Part shown: positions 1-11,800 of the stretch, one piece after another
Numbering within the stretch: the first letter of the stretch is position 1
How the letters are laid out: the number at the start of each line of letters is the position of its first letter
Assembly: GCA_947646735.1 (NCBI GenBank)
Contig: CANTFK010000020.1
Coordinates: forward strand, 124,001-188,000
From: Peronospora farinosa
Lineage: Eukaryota; Oomycota; Peronosporomycetes; Peronosporales; Peronosporaceae
Length of the DNA stretch: 64,000 bases
Direction of reading: 5' to 3'
Position numbers and translations under genes: made by a program
The notes under the pieces: model-generated
What the model was told of the DNA's origin: nothing
What the model saw: only the letters and a program-made list of their open reading frames with translations
Databases searched by the model: none

Positions 1-559
1 ATATCGCAACACAATCATCCACAATGTTCGGAAGCGCAAGCAGTGGGTCAATCAAAGCGTAGCGGCTGTGATATGGATTTTTCGACAGTAATGCCAGACT
101 GACACCGAACACGTACTGCCACGGTTCAACACCTTTGAGGCGATGGAGGAATAAGGCCGATGGGAACTGGACAGCCTCCTCCTCTTCTTCCTCGATTACA
201 GCCACATCTTCTTGAATCTCCTCGTCTTTTTTCGCGTCTTTACTTTCGATCACTACTGGTTCAGTATCTGAGGGTGGCAATAACGATCCAGCCTTGAAGG
301 GTCTTACCCCCACCGCCGCAGCAATGTCTTCATCCGTAATTGTAGAAGCCAAATCGCCAACACTACCTTCATTACTTGGCGCTATTTCCGCTAGATCCAG
401 CAATGGAAACGGATCTCCGTTCACTTCAATCGCAAAGTGCACTTCCCGAAGCGCAATAATGAGTTCAAGAAACAACCCCAAGCCTTCAGAGCAACGAACA
501 AGTGACCTATCCTCGTAGTTGTTGCGGATCAGATGCTCACACGCCATAGAGAAGACCAT
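1..559 (-). CDS. Unrecognised protein, partial (runs off left edge)
   Basis: An open minus-strand frame of about 186 codons runs from an ATG at 557-559 through the left edge without a stop. The encoded product starts MVFSMACEHLIRNN, has a hydrophobic helical part (GLGLFLELIIAL), then a very acidic linker containing a run of six glutamates (around base 180), then a part rich in aromatic and leucine residues with PWQYVFGVSLALL. The ATG is directly preceded by TGTTTAG on the minus strand, which is both an in-frame stop and a good 3' splice acceptor, so this may be an internal exon rather than the true start. I do not recognise the family. The uninterrupted frame and the protein-like composition are the only support. 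Confidence 0.55.
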   Translation of the reverse strand, partial: MVFSMACEHLIRNNYEDRSLVRCSEGLGLFLELIIALREVHFAIEVNGDPFPLLDLAEIAPSNEGSVGDLASTITDEDIAAAVGVRPFKAGSLLPPSDTEPVVIESKDAKKDEEIQEDVAVIEEEEEEAVQFPSALFLHRLKGVEPWQYVFGVSLALLSKNPYHSRYALIDPLLALPNIVDDCVAI

Positions 560-1512
560 CTAAACACCGTACAAAGCCATCAAACAGGTAAAAACAACAG
601 CATCAACAAGATTAGGTGAGCTAGCCCATGGTTACCATAATACTTGACTCAATCGTATGATTATTCAGCGCAATCTTCAGCCAGCAACGAGCCTTCCCTA
701 TATCAGTCTGTCAAACAAGTAACCCAACCACATCAGCATTGCAGCATTGCAGCCTCTCAACCTCACAAATGCTACAATAGTGCACACAATCAAACCTCCG
801 ATAGAAATGCTGCAGATAGTACACTCTGTACCAACGTCGGCTCGTCAATAATGACTGTGCTAGCATATAGTACGTGCCACCAGGACAGCTGCTCCACACC
901 ATCTCGTGACTTAAGTCCCAGCACTAGACACTCTTCCAAAGCCATGCCTGGTCCACAAATTCACATCTAAACTTCAACATATCACTTCTTTAGCCTTAAA
1001 CTCCATCTCTTGTACGTACAAAGCTCGCCAACACAAGAGTCCCGTTCCGTTAACGGTTGTCGTTGCTCTCTAGGACGTAATACACTCATCCTTCTTTCTT
1101 GTCCACTATCCATTGCTTCTTGATCACTTATTTCCATTACTTCCAGAGCCATTTCCTTGTGTAGAACCGCAAATGTGGCGTTTTTTAGCCGTAACTAAAG
1201 TACAAATAGACAGATTAACATAAATATCAATGAACAAGTCGCCATCAGTATCCAACTATTGCAATTAGCTCCTTTTTTATCCATACAAGAGCATTGTAGC
1301 GCTGTTGTCCATTGATATCCTTTATTCCGCCTTTAGTATCATGTCGAGTCGTCAGCCAATGTGAGATCCTCGTCAACATTACGACGTCTATCTCGTTTTT
1401 AACTCGCTCCAGACTACGGATTAGCTCAAATTCTTTCACAGTTTATACCTAATCTTTAGCTTACTTTTGATTGGTTAAAAAAAGCAGTGGTAGTCAAAAT
1501 TCTATAGGAATA
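560..1512. other. Intergenic or upstream region, no gene seen
   Basis: About 950 bp, AT-rich in its right half. Short frames on both strands (for example 644-970 plus and 711-902 minus) overlap each other and show no recognisable protein. It may hold the 5' part of the minus-strand gene to the left, and the promoter and 5' UTR of the kinase gene to the right. Confidence 0.5.
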
Positions 1513-3259
1513 ATGGTCCGAAACTTGGTCCGGTCGCCATCCCGGGCACGATCTCTTCATGCAGCAATGGAAGAAGTTTTCTCTTCATCTGTCAATAAGA
1601 CGTTGAATTTTATAAGCAGTGATGAAGATGAAAGCGATGCTCAAGCAGAACAGGAACAAGAGAAGAATGACAAAAACAGTGACGAGAATAACAGTGACAA
1701 GACATGGCTACAGAGTTCCAAAGGGGCGATGGCTGGAGGTCTTTTTCGCTATCGCACACGTCGCATGGAACGGATGGATATGTATGGAAAAAAGGATTTG
1801 CCGTACCGTCGATGTACATTGCAATCACCTGTTGTGACGCGACAACGGCGATCCACATCGCCAATGTCCCATAGGAATTATCAACTTGCTAAGAGGTTTT
1901 TTTTTCTTTGCAAGAGAAGAATGTTATTGTAATTGTTAAGAGAAAACTGCTTGTTAATTGTGGTGTGGATATGGAGTGTAGACGTAGTAGTAAATCGGTC
2001 TCTCCGCCATGTCCGAGTCCTGCGACGTTGCTGAGCAGCAACCTTGGATCGAAATTGTCAATGACGAGTCCAATGGCGATACGGTCACGTCCGCATTTGA
2101 AAGTGGTGTTGAAAAGACTCAATGTTGTAGATTGTCCGGTGAGTTCTTTGATGTGAAGTGCAGGATAAGAGATTGGTTATTGATGTGGTCTGTGAAACAA
2201 TTGTGAGCAGAACCACTTTGTCACTTCGTTTGAGGACTTGCAAACTATTCGGTGGCTTGGAGCAGGCGTGTCAGCGGAAGTGTTCAAGGTAATTAGTTGT
2301 TTGTTGAACTCGATCATAAGGATGGCAATGAAATTATCACATTGTACCTGGATTGATATGTGCAGGTTCGAGACCCAAAGACTGGGGATTTTTACGCCAT
2401 CAAAAAGTCCAAACAAGAGCTTCGAAACAAACGAGAACGGCAAGTGTCGTTGACAATCCTCTTTGAGTCGCAATTGTTATTTCCTGTCGTTGATGCTGAC
2501 TCAATACACCTTACCTACAGATACCTCCTAACACAAGAAATTGTCGCTTTAGAAAAGCTAAATACGTCGCGGCATAACTTTGACCACATTGTTCGGTATT
2601 TTCAAGCTTGGCAGGAGGACGGTATGCTCTCTTCTTGTTTGGATCAAAATGGCGAGAGTTGCTTACTAATATCTTACATGCTGAATGGAGGCTTTTTCTT
2701 CTTGCAAATGGAAGTATGCGAAGGCGGTACGCTGCAAGAATTCATGTCAAAGCGAAATCGAGAGGCACTTCCAGAAAACTACTTATGGGATATTATCCGA
2801 GACGTTGCAACGGGGTTAAAAGTTCTTCATGAACATGATATCGTTCATCTGGACATCAAACCTGACAATATCTTTATTACTGAAGATGGGAAGCTGAAGA
2901 TTGGCGATTTTGGAATGGCGGGGAAAGTAGTAGCGTCGACCAAATCGTCGAGTCGGATAGGAGACCTCGAAGGAGATGCCAAGTATATTGCCAAGGAACT
3001 GCTTTCTAGCGCTGCTCGACTTCCATCGGCGGACATCTTCTGTCTAGGTACTGTGAATAGTATAGTAGGCCCTTGCCAATCACCTAGTGTTCCTTACACG
3101 AATGACTTGCTTCTAGGTATCATGATGCTGGAAATCGCTACTGGAGTAGCATTACCCGAAGCTGGACAGAAGTGGCATGATCTGCGAGAAGGCGAGTTGC
3201 CTCCTTTTGCTTTAAGCTACACTGAGGGGTTTCGCAAGTTGATACGACAGGTACGACCT

Positions 3260-3298
<39 letters not shown>

Positions 3299-3638
3299 AT
3301 CTATCTCAGGTGTCATTGTTGCTAATGTGCAATGTAATAAATATGAAGATGATGGATCCCGATGCAACAAAAAGACCCAGTGCAGTTGACATTCTGAAGA
3401 AGTCTAGTGTCCAAACTGCCAATGAGCCTGCTACACTCATTCTTGAGGTAAGCGTGTTTCCCCCTATTCACATTTAATACTGTCATCTAATGGTAATATT
3501 TGTTCGTATACACTGTATATGTATACTATACAGCACGCTCTGAAGCAAAAGTTGATAATGCCTACGAAATTGCGCAATACAAATTGGTCGGCAAAAAATA
3601 GTCTGCAGACTCCACATAAGACTCGCCCCATAAATTGA
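1513..3638 (+). CDS. Wee1/Myt1-like protein kinase, nine exons, 495 aa
   Basis: Inferred exons: 1513-1895, 1982-2138, 2211-2288, 2366-2439, 2521-2621, 2691-3047, 3117-3250, 3349-3447, 3534-3638. They sum to 496 codons including TGA. Seen: glycine loop GAGVSAEVFKV, ATP lysine in YAIKK, catalytic loop HLDIKPDNIFI, DFG in KIGDFGMAG, then EGDAKYIAKEL and the C-lobe PDATKRPSA. The EGD-x-x-(Y/F)-x-A-x-E-(V/L)-L signature after DFG, and HxDxKPxNIF in place of HRD, are typical of the Wee1/Myt1 family, which inhibits mitotic CDKs by phosphorylating Thr/Tyr in their glycine loop. The N-terminal ~150 residues are basic and Ser/acidic-rich, as in family regulatory regions. No membrane segment follows the kinase domain, which favours Wee1 over Myt1. 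Intron 4 appears to be GC-AG. Two 69-bp introns (2622-2690, 3048-3116) have no stop in frame. The start at 1513 is the first ATG in the open frame. Confidence 0.85.
3258..3299 (+). repeat. CTTT microsatellite inside kinase intron
   Basis: About ten tandem CTTT units lie just after the GTACGA donor of the kinase intron 3251-3348, followed by CTATCTATCT. They form a long pyrimidine tract. The tract ends at a CAG (3307-3309) that could be a competing acceptor. I prefer the acceptor at 3348 because it restores kinase-family spacing around the MMDPD segment, but the intervening sequence is also open in frame. Confidence 0.85.
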
Positions 3639-3869
3639 GCTCACTACACTTTCCACACTTTATATCGGACCCTTTTTTAACTTCAACATGTTAAATATGG
3701 GACAATGTACAATTGACTTGAACCGGTTCAGTTCTTTCCCCTAACCCTTAACCGTTTTTTATACCTGAGCCGTACATTATTAACCTCTTCGTTGGTTGGC
3801 TTCCAGGGCTTTCGTAGGCCGCCAAGTACAGCGTCAGGTTCAGTATCTCTTTTCTTACGTAATAACAAG

Positions 3870-4590
3870 AGTACGTCCATGTCGCTCTTACATAGGTCAC
3901 GAATACTGTAATCAAAGATAAAGTATTAACGTAGAATACCAATGTTTCCTCACTAAATTAACAGTGAAGTTCAATTCGACCGTGTCCTCGTCGCGTCGCA
4001 AAAGCCGCAAGGCGCACTTCGGTGCCCACTCGACGCAACGTCGTGTGCTTATGAGTGCACCTTTGTCCAAGGAACTGCAGAACAAGTACAATGTAAGTTA
4101 GTACACTGGTACTTTCAGCGTTGTAAGTCCATGTCAGATTCTGCCACTCTATCTAATGGGAGCAGACTGGCACTTCATGGCATCGCAGGACCCGTAAGTG
4201 TCGACGGAACGGCAGTAACACACCACACAGGCTCTTGTTAGGTCCATAGTATGACCATTTGGCTGACATGTGCTGTAAATTTAGGTTCGCAGTCTGCCTA
4301 TTCGCAAGGAGGATGAAGTCATCATTGTCCGTGGCTCGCAGAAGTCTCGCGAGGGTCGCGTTACTGCCGTGTACCGTAAGAAGTTTGTCATTCACGTCGA
4401 GCGCGTGGTGCGTGAGAAGGCCAATGGCGCTTCGGTGCCTATTGGTATTGACGCCTCCAAGGTGGTCATCACCAAGCTCAAGCTTGACAAGGACCGTAAG
4501 AAGATTTTGGAGCGCAAAAACCGTGCTGTGAGCGAGACCGAGAAGGGAAAGTTCACGGAGCAGGACGTTGCCATGGCTACGGTCGACTAA
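3870..4590 (+). CDS. RPL26: 60S ribosomal protein L26 (uL24), three exons, 144 aa
   Basis: Protein of the large ribosomal subunit near the polypeptide exit tunnel. Exon 2 (3965-4092) encodes [20 protein letters not shown] and ends KELQNKYN. Exon 3 (4285-4590) begins [20 protein letters not shown] (KOW-type motif), then REKANGA and [20 protein letters not shown], a near-universal L26 signature. The C-terminus carries a short acidic extension ending in VD. Exon 2 begins with TG, so the initiator ATG must be split. A donor GTACGT at 3871 follows ...AACAAGA, and joining the A at 3870 to TG at 3965 makes AAGATG, a good initiation context. That first exon is inferred, not proven. Summed exons give 145 codons including TAA. 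Confidence 0.9.
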
Positions 4591-5798
4591 GTGTCCAATG
4601 GCCATTGTTACATTGTGACATTGGACTTATAGCTGCCGTCTCGAGCATTGTTATTGTAGAGAGAAGGAAAGACACAACACGTTTGGCAGGTTCGCACGTG
4701 CTGCGCTATGGTTTGAAGCTAATAATGCAGAATCGTGGGGAAGTGGTTGCTCTCTCCTGGGTATTTGCCAAACGAACAATAGCTTTGTTTTGATGGAGTT
4801 GATTCGTGATAGAACATTTGAAGTTTCTGTCATCTCTTGCACTATCAGACATACTGAAGTGGAACGCGTAACAGAAAAGGTTAGTCTAGTCATCCTTACT
4901 TCTCACAGTGTCAATTCCTTCATTACGAGACGCTACAAAGTTGCTGCAAAGGTACGTCTTACATAGCGACCTGCACAACCTGTTTAGTCACGTTCCCTCG
5001 ATCATTTACTAGTATTTCTTTATGAATTCAAAGCACAATTCCCAGTGACAGCATCAAGTTACAAACGAGTAAACTAATGTCATGTATATAGTTTCACAAT
5101 CACCTTGCCTCAAATGCATGAACTTCTGCATGTAGAATTTTTTAAAACGTTTTCAGAAGCATTTTGTTGCTGTTTGGCAACATTTGATACACCATTTGTA
5201 TTACGATCGATCTCAGTAAGTTCCATTAAGCCCATAAAAATAAATCTTCGCCACCTTAAAATCTAAATGCTGCAAACGTTGCAGCGAACGTCGGGAAATG
5301 CAACCCATTGCGTTTCCAGTCTGCACATCGTCATCAAGGATAAACATCCTAATTAGTGATGGTAATGGAGTCATTGACGCGGATTATAAGCGCTCTGGAG
5401 ACATGAGCAAACGGGCGATACGACAGTCGTTCAATTTCTTGTACTGCTACCCTTTATTTCTTTCACCATTACTTTTTTTACTTCTATTCGTGCTGAACCT
5501 CGAACGCCAGAACGAACAAACCATACTCAATTATTAATAAAATCGCACGCACCCGCAACAGTCGCACTGGATGCTGAAAGCCGCGAGCTGCGCTCCAATA
5601 ATGACTGCTCTTTATCTTCCCTGTTCTTGCTATCAAAACTGCTAGCTACCAATACACCAGAAAGCCCCCTCCGAGTTTCTCGTCACTCTAGATTACATTA
5701 TACTTGCTTGATGTGTGTTGTATCCGCTGCCACCAAACTGCGGTGGTGGTGATGGTTATAGCGCATGAGGTAAGCATAGGTGAATGCATTCAAGCACA
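4591..5798. other. Intergenic, no gene seen
   Basis: Roughly 1.2 kb between the L26 gene and the converging minus-strand gene. Only short, unconvincing frames (for example 5298-5537) occur. The sequence is AT-rich and I see no RNA gene or repeat. Confidence 0.5.
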
Positions 5799-6908
5799 TT
5801 ACGGCTGCACCTCGCACGTGGTCAGCTGCTTCACTGCACCTACAACAAAACTCGCAGGGTCGTAAGCGGGGTGCAAGATCGAAAGAGCATGAGATTCGCT
5901 ATCCTTAAATGCAATCTCAGAGGTTTCATCGTTCATCTCGCCCATAATGCTATTCTCCACAATTTCAGATATCGCGAGCGCCATATGTATGCGCGTCTTT
6001 TCCCCAACCGTCTCAACAAGTTCGTCGAACAGGCCGACTTTCCACGCGACATGTTTCTCTTCCAAAAAGTACCATACTCGGTACGCATTCCAGAAGTGCG
6101 CATTGTCCAACTTCTTGACAAGAGTGCCGTTCACGGAGATACGGAACACCTTCTGGATTCGCTGCACATCGACGTCTACATCGCTCAGATCTACACCATT
6201 GTTCACGAGGAAGCGGAGCAGCACCAGCAGCTCGTACTCAGATGGCCGGTAATGACCACTATGAGGATAAATAGTTTTAATAATCCCGTTAGTAATTACC
6301 ATCATGCCTGCTGTTTGTACACATTCTCCACCGACGAAGCTCGTATGATGAATGCGAGGAATTTTCTTCGTCTCTTTATGGGAGCCGTAGAGAACGCCAT
6401 CGCGCAAAACAAAGATCCATCCATCTGGTCCTGTTTCTACAATTTCTTGTGAAACTTCATGTACAATCACGCCGTTCTGTACTGCAAGCGCAAACTTTTG
6501 ACGCTCTGCCGCTGTGTCACAGTAGAGCACAGTCTCCCGCTCTAATTTCGTTCTTGGTACACCTGCTACTTCAATTGATTCATCGTCGAGCCACTCCCAG
6601 AAGCTTGGCTTTGTAGGCTCCATTGGTTGGCGCTTCCACTCCTTATAGTACGCTCGCAAATTTGCACCATACCTATCCCATTCACAAACATTCGTTAATA
6701 CAACTATCTAGCATTCAAAGTCTCGACAACAACCTTACCGGTGCTTGCGGTCACAGACTTCCAGCCAGCTTTTTTTATCCACCACGGAAATGTTTCCTGC
6801 GCTGTAGCCTTTTACTAGCTTAGGTGAGTACTTCGTAGCCAGCTTGACAATCTCGTGCATGTTCTGGTACGTAGTTCGTCGCTTGGCACGCATGCCCTCT
6901 GCTGTCAT
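5799..6908 (-). CDS. IQM-like (IQ-motif family) protein, two exons, 347 aa
   Basis: Exon 1 runs 6908-6739 and exon 2 runs 6672-5799. The join makes CGG at DRKHR|YGANLRAYYKEW, matching the HRYGxNLxxYYxxW block of plant IQM calmodulin-binding proteins. Further family blocks: FVLRDGVLYGSHK, IHHTSFVGGE, AAGMMV-like QTAGMMVITNG and the hallmark PHSGHYRPSEYELL. The total of 348 codons is in frame and both splice sites are canonical (GTAAGG, GGATAG). The family is known mainly from plants, where members bind calmodulin; biochemical activity is poorly defined. No IQ consensus precedes the conserved core here, so calmodulin binding is uncertain. The C-terminal ~120 residues (from about KVFRISVNG) are not recognised. 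Confidence 0.8.
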
Positions 6909-8812
6909 TTGTTTGGTTCGTTCTTTCGGCTAATTTCTTTGCGTGTGTAACACAGTAATTAGCCAGCTTCTGTCACTCGTGTGGACTCGCTCGTCTGGGT
7001 TTCGACTGTTGTCGCCACAGTATCGTCTTTTTAGTACTTTATGTCCGATTTCCTACTGAACAAAGTGGCGCTGAGTATGCGCACGCGTGTGTGTAGTATG
7101 CGTGTGGCAACCAAGAGAAGACCAAGAACAGCCAAGTGACGTCTCCTATCCAAGAGTGCAAGGTGCAAGCAAGTGGCACACACAGAAAGGGGACAGACAA
7201 GCACAACACGCCTCTTTTCACTATGTTTTGTGTAGACAAGAGGAATAGAAGAAATGAGCTTGTGCACAAACTTCTTGTTTAGGCGTGTGTGGTTCGCTCA
7301 GCAACTTGTTTTTGTGAGTGGGTAGGGTGAGAAACTATCTTCCTTTGGACAATAGGCTTAATGTGACAAAAAATCCACTAATACAAAGGCACAGCACACA
7401 AGAACAAGCATGATCGTAAGTCGTTAGTTTCAGCAGGTGGCGTCCAGAATGATGTCAACGGATTAGGCGTCTTTTGACTGCAACTACAACACAATCTGAT
7501 CCGTACCTAATGTTCTCTGTCTGGGATGCTTACTTCAGCGCAAATTCTCTAATGAGAGCCTTTGACCGTATAGGCTCCCGGCTTTGCGCTGAAGAAGGCT
7601 ACTCTCTAACCACTATCGCGGTTCGGGGTAACGTTTTTGTCCAACCAAGGCGCTATAAAAACTTAGTTGAGCCAGTTGACTTTGCTAATATGTGTCTAAT
7701 ATAGACGAATCAGAAGCAATTGTATCTATGAACCCTAACCGGTCCGGTTATAGACCTATAACTTACCGCTTCGCTGATGTCTACCGGTCAGAAGATGCAA
7801 GATTGAAAAGGGTCGTGGTGCTCGCTGTCATCCGATAGGAAGTGCTAAGATTCATCATAAAGACGGTTGATCCGCAAGATTCAGCATACGTCCCTATTGA
7901 CTTTCACATAATCTCACCCTAGACGCAGCATAGACGGCAGCCAGGGGCCATTTGCACAAACTTGTCTGCACAGCGGCAATGCACAGTGTAGTTGCAATTG
8001 ATCCTATAGCAAATTTATCAGGTAAGAATGGGGTCCGCCGCTCAAATAAGATCGTCCTTGGTCCACCCGGCACGACGAGCTACAAGGTGGTCTCCCTCCA
8101 AATCAGAGTCCGATCGTCAAAACGTTTTCAGAAACAGTGTGAGGCAGTGCTGACGCAGCAATGGAAGCGGCACTCCGGTCCAGATTCCGTACATATTGGA
8201 CTCAATTTTGAGGTGGTATTTTCTCGTCCGGCCCACTCACATGCGCCCATCGAAAACGTGTCATCTCGTACTTTTTCTTGGGCTAAAATGTCCGTCAACA
8301 CATGTGCTGCATGTGACGCGTCACGGTCGCCACCTTGAAGAGATAGCTACAATAATGGTGTATACATGGAAAGCAGTTTCCGTAACTTGTAATGAACATG
8401 GATGCCGACTACTCCGTATATTGCCAGGATGGCGAAGATGACGTTGTTGACACTTGGATCCATTCGAGTCAGCATCAACAAGGCATTACCTGCCATAGCC
8501 TAGTGCTCAATTACGACTACACGTCGGACGAGCATGCAGGTCTTATGACCTACAGAAATGGACCCAATCGGTTTCTACAGCAATCGCTGGAACAAGACGA
8601 GTTTGACCAATACGCAGCTGCTCCTGCCTGCTCGTGAACAAGGAAGTGGCAACAGTTCAAGCCTTGTGTCCTTACGACTAAATATGACGATGGTGACAAT
8701 CGCTGGAACAGGTGCTCATTGAGCTGATCATGCAGTTACCGCACATTGAAAATGGTCGACAACAATGTCTCCATGGTGCAAAAAATCATCAGTTGTTTAT
8801 GAGCGAAGACAT
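6909..8812. other. Intergenic, no supported gene
   Basis: About 1.9 kb between the IQM-like gene start and the P4-ATPase stop. Weak plus-strand frames at 7474-7704, 7952-8338 and 8392-8637 have no recognised motif and no clear exon structure. They could be remains of an old gene or transposon. The part next to 6908 must contain the promoter of the IQM-like gene. Confidence 0.45.
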
Positions 8813-11800
8813 TTATGCATTCTTTCTGCCACGGACTGACTTGAGAACTTTCTTAATCGATGCGTGCGCTCCAAATGACTTAGCTTGGTCAGAGGACGCT
8901 GCCTCGACGTCACTGTCCACATTCTCATCCTCTGAAAATGCGTAGCCATGATACAAACCCCCTGGAGCTGCGGCTGCTACACTTGCTGTGACTGTGGCAG
9001 CAACAGATCCGGCAGATTCCGAAAAAGATGGTTCCACTCCTGCGTTAAAGCTATTAATGCTGTCTGTGGTATGAAGAGACCCACGAATGCGAATATTGCG
9101 CTTCTTCTCTCGGATTGCAAAACCTGCTGGATGATCAGGTTCTCCGCCACTAGATAATTCGGAGAAAGGGGATGCGATTAACCTCTCACCAAGCGAAGAA
9201 GACCGCATGAGAGTTTCTTCCGGATTATCCACTCGTGGCATGTTGCCAAATAGCTTCGTGTAGTTCACATCGACGGCTGGCGTATCAGACCACACGGAAC
9301 TGGACGTAGACCGACGGTATTCACGCAGCATGCCCCGAGGCGAATTTGGCAAGCCCATCAGATCGCGTTCCTGCAATATGTGGTACATAGAGGGCAGTGA
9401 AAACCGTCGCACGACTTTCCACAGAACGTCACGCAAAAGACTTAACGATAGCACAAGAAGGCATACGAGCCAGAAGGTTGGCAACCCCCGAAGGTATTCC
9501 ATTTCACCAGTGGCTCGTGGAAACCCACTATTTGACAGCGAGATCAAAGATCCAACAGCAAACCACAATAGCACAGACATAGTTACTGTGAGCAGAAACT
9601 GCCACGTCAGCATGAACGTCTCAAGGCAGAGCTTTAGGTTTACGACAACCACAAGATTCGTGAACACCACAAACCCTAAAGTGACAAGACCACCACTTTT
9701 TCCTGTCTCCGTTGCAATGACCGGAAAATCGTGGATGTTGAGACCGAAGCCCTCAAAGGCCCACGCAGAAACGAAGAAGATCACGATTGAGTGCCAAACA
9801 CCGTTGAATATCCAAGGCCAAAACACGCGACGCGCCAGCAAAGCATTCTTTTGGCCGAGTGCATACAAGTACGGGAACTTGGACGCACTTGAGGAAGAAA
9901 CGTCTTGGTCAAAGACGGCAAAGAGTATCAATGGCACACTCGTGTAAAGCACGTTAAAACTTTGTGCAGCTACATCCAGGATAAGTGGCTGACCTGAGAA
10001 CCCACAGAAGCATCCAAACCAGAAGGTAGTGAGCACATAGGTCACGTTCTTGTACAGCATATAGCTCATGAGTTTGGCCACCCGGCGATAAGCCCACCGA
10101 CCATGCACAAACAGAAGCCGTTGTAGGAAGCGAAATTGTGCCAATGCATAGTCCGAGGCGTTCACGGCTTGTGCTCCTTCCTGACCAGAAATGCCCACAC
10201 CAATATGGGCTGCCTGGATCATTGCTACGTCATTTGCTCCATCACCGATTGCAAGTGTCACGCTTTCCGGCTCGAATTCGCGAACAAGCTCAACGATATC
10301 AGCCTTCTGCTTGGGCGACACGCGGCAGCAAATAACAGCTGACGCGCACTCATGAATAACTTGATAGAACAGGCTACGTAATTGAGGGCGAACAGCAAAA
10401 GCAAGAGCCTGCCCGTCAATTACAAGTGCTAGCTTCCGCGCAGTTGGTCCACTTCGGTGGCGATCTTTGTAATCATGCAAGCTTGCTGCAAGCGACCCGT
10501 ACTCGGGTGTAGAAATCGCTTTGCTGTCAGCCTCAATCTCACCATCGTGTCGTACCTCATCGTCAGATGAATACTTGTCAGCGTGTTCGGCATCAGTTGC
10601 AACTGGTGCATACACTGAGCTCTTACCAAATGATGACGAAGTCCTTGACGCCCGTTGCGCTAGGTGACGTCTCTGCTTTCGCATTCTCCTTCTTTTCGTT
10701 TGTGTGCCGAAAAGAAATCCATGTATTGCCACTTTTGCATTACCAAAAAAGCTGTCCGATTGGTTTTGAGTTCGTCGTCTACCGCCTCGAGTGCGATGCC
10801 GAATATCTGTAGCCCAATCAATTCTTGGGGCAGCGTCATAAAGCGAAGCCAGGAACGGCGATAGTTGATGCGATGAAGCTCCCTGTCCACCGCGCTGAGA
10901 TAATTCTTTTAGAGCCGCAGCTGTGGAGGTGTAGTCGTCCCCGCCTATTTGTTGTACGTCCATATCGTGAGAAAGAAGCGCACTGGCGTATCCAATGTTT
11001 ACAGCAGTCTCCATTTTATCGCCTGTTAGCGTCCAGATCTTAATATTCGTCTCTTGAAGTAGACGTAGCGTCGCAGGCACACCAGCCTGTAGTTTGTCTT
11101 GGACAGCTGTGACTCCCAAAAGAACTAGATCGCATTCAATTTCATTCATGAGCGGATCAATCGTGTTTGCACGACCTTGACGCCGCTTCACTAATTCTTC
11201 CATGGAAGTATGAGCTTGCGTAAAACGAGTATTCCAATCATCATACTCACGGCGGCCAATGGTTTTGTATGCAAAGCAAAGTGTTCGCATTCCTTTTTTC
11301 GCATACAGAGTAAGTTGATCCGCAGCTTGCTCGTAAGTCATGCCGCCAGATAATGTTGCTTGGTCAGCAGCAAGTCGCTCGAAAATGACATTATCAGCGC
11401 CTTTGCAAATGAGTTCAATCGATCCAGCTGGAGTCTCTACGATCGTTGTCATGCGCTTTCGGTCGCTATCGAACTCAAGTACGTTCAAAAGCTTGTATGT
11501 GCTAGGTGCTGCACACCCCGTCTCCAAGAGCATCACAGTATTTGGCGTTCTGTGAACGAAGCGCACGTTACAGAATGCTGCAGCAGACACCAACGCCTGT
11601 TCGTCCGGTGACGATGCAGAATACTCTGGGAAGGATGTGCTACACATTTCTGCGAGAGATTTTGTGGGGAGCAGTGTATGACACAGCGCTAGATGTCGTA
11701 GAAAACGGCGGAGAGTTTCCGCCTGTTCTCCTCCAGTATGGATATCAGCAAAGAGTTCCGTAGGGTCGAAGTCAACATACCTTGCGCCATCCGTCGAGGC

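Noticed and set aside
644..970. 108-codon plus-strand frame left of the kinase
   Set aside because: Low-complexity Ser/His/Gln product, opposite frame also open, no conserved block.
7031..7269. Overlapping 76-78 aa minus-strand frames, hydrophobic and Cys-rich
   Set aside because: Two frames over the same TG-rich DNA, no recognised family, no splice context. The hydrophobic look comes from base composition.
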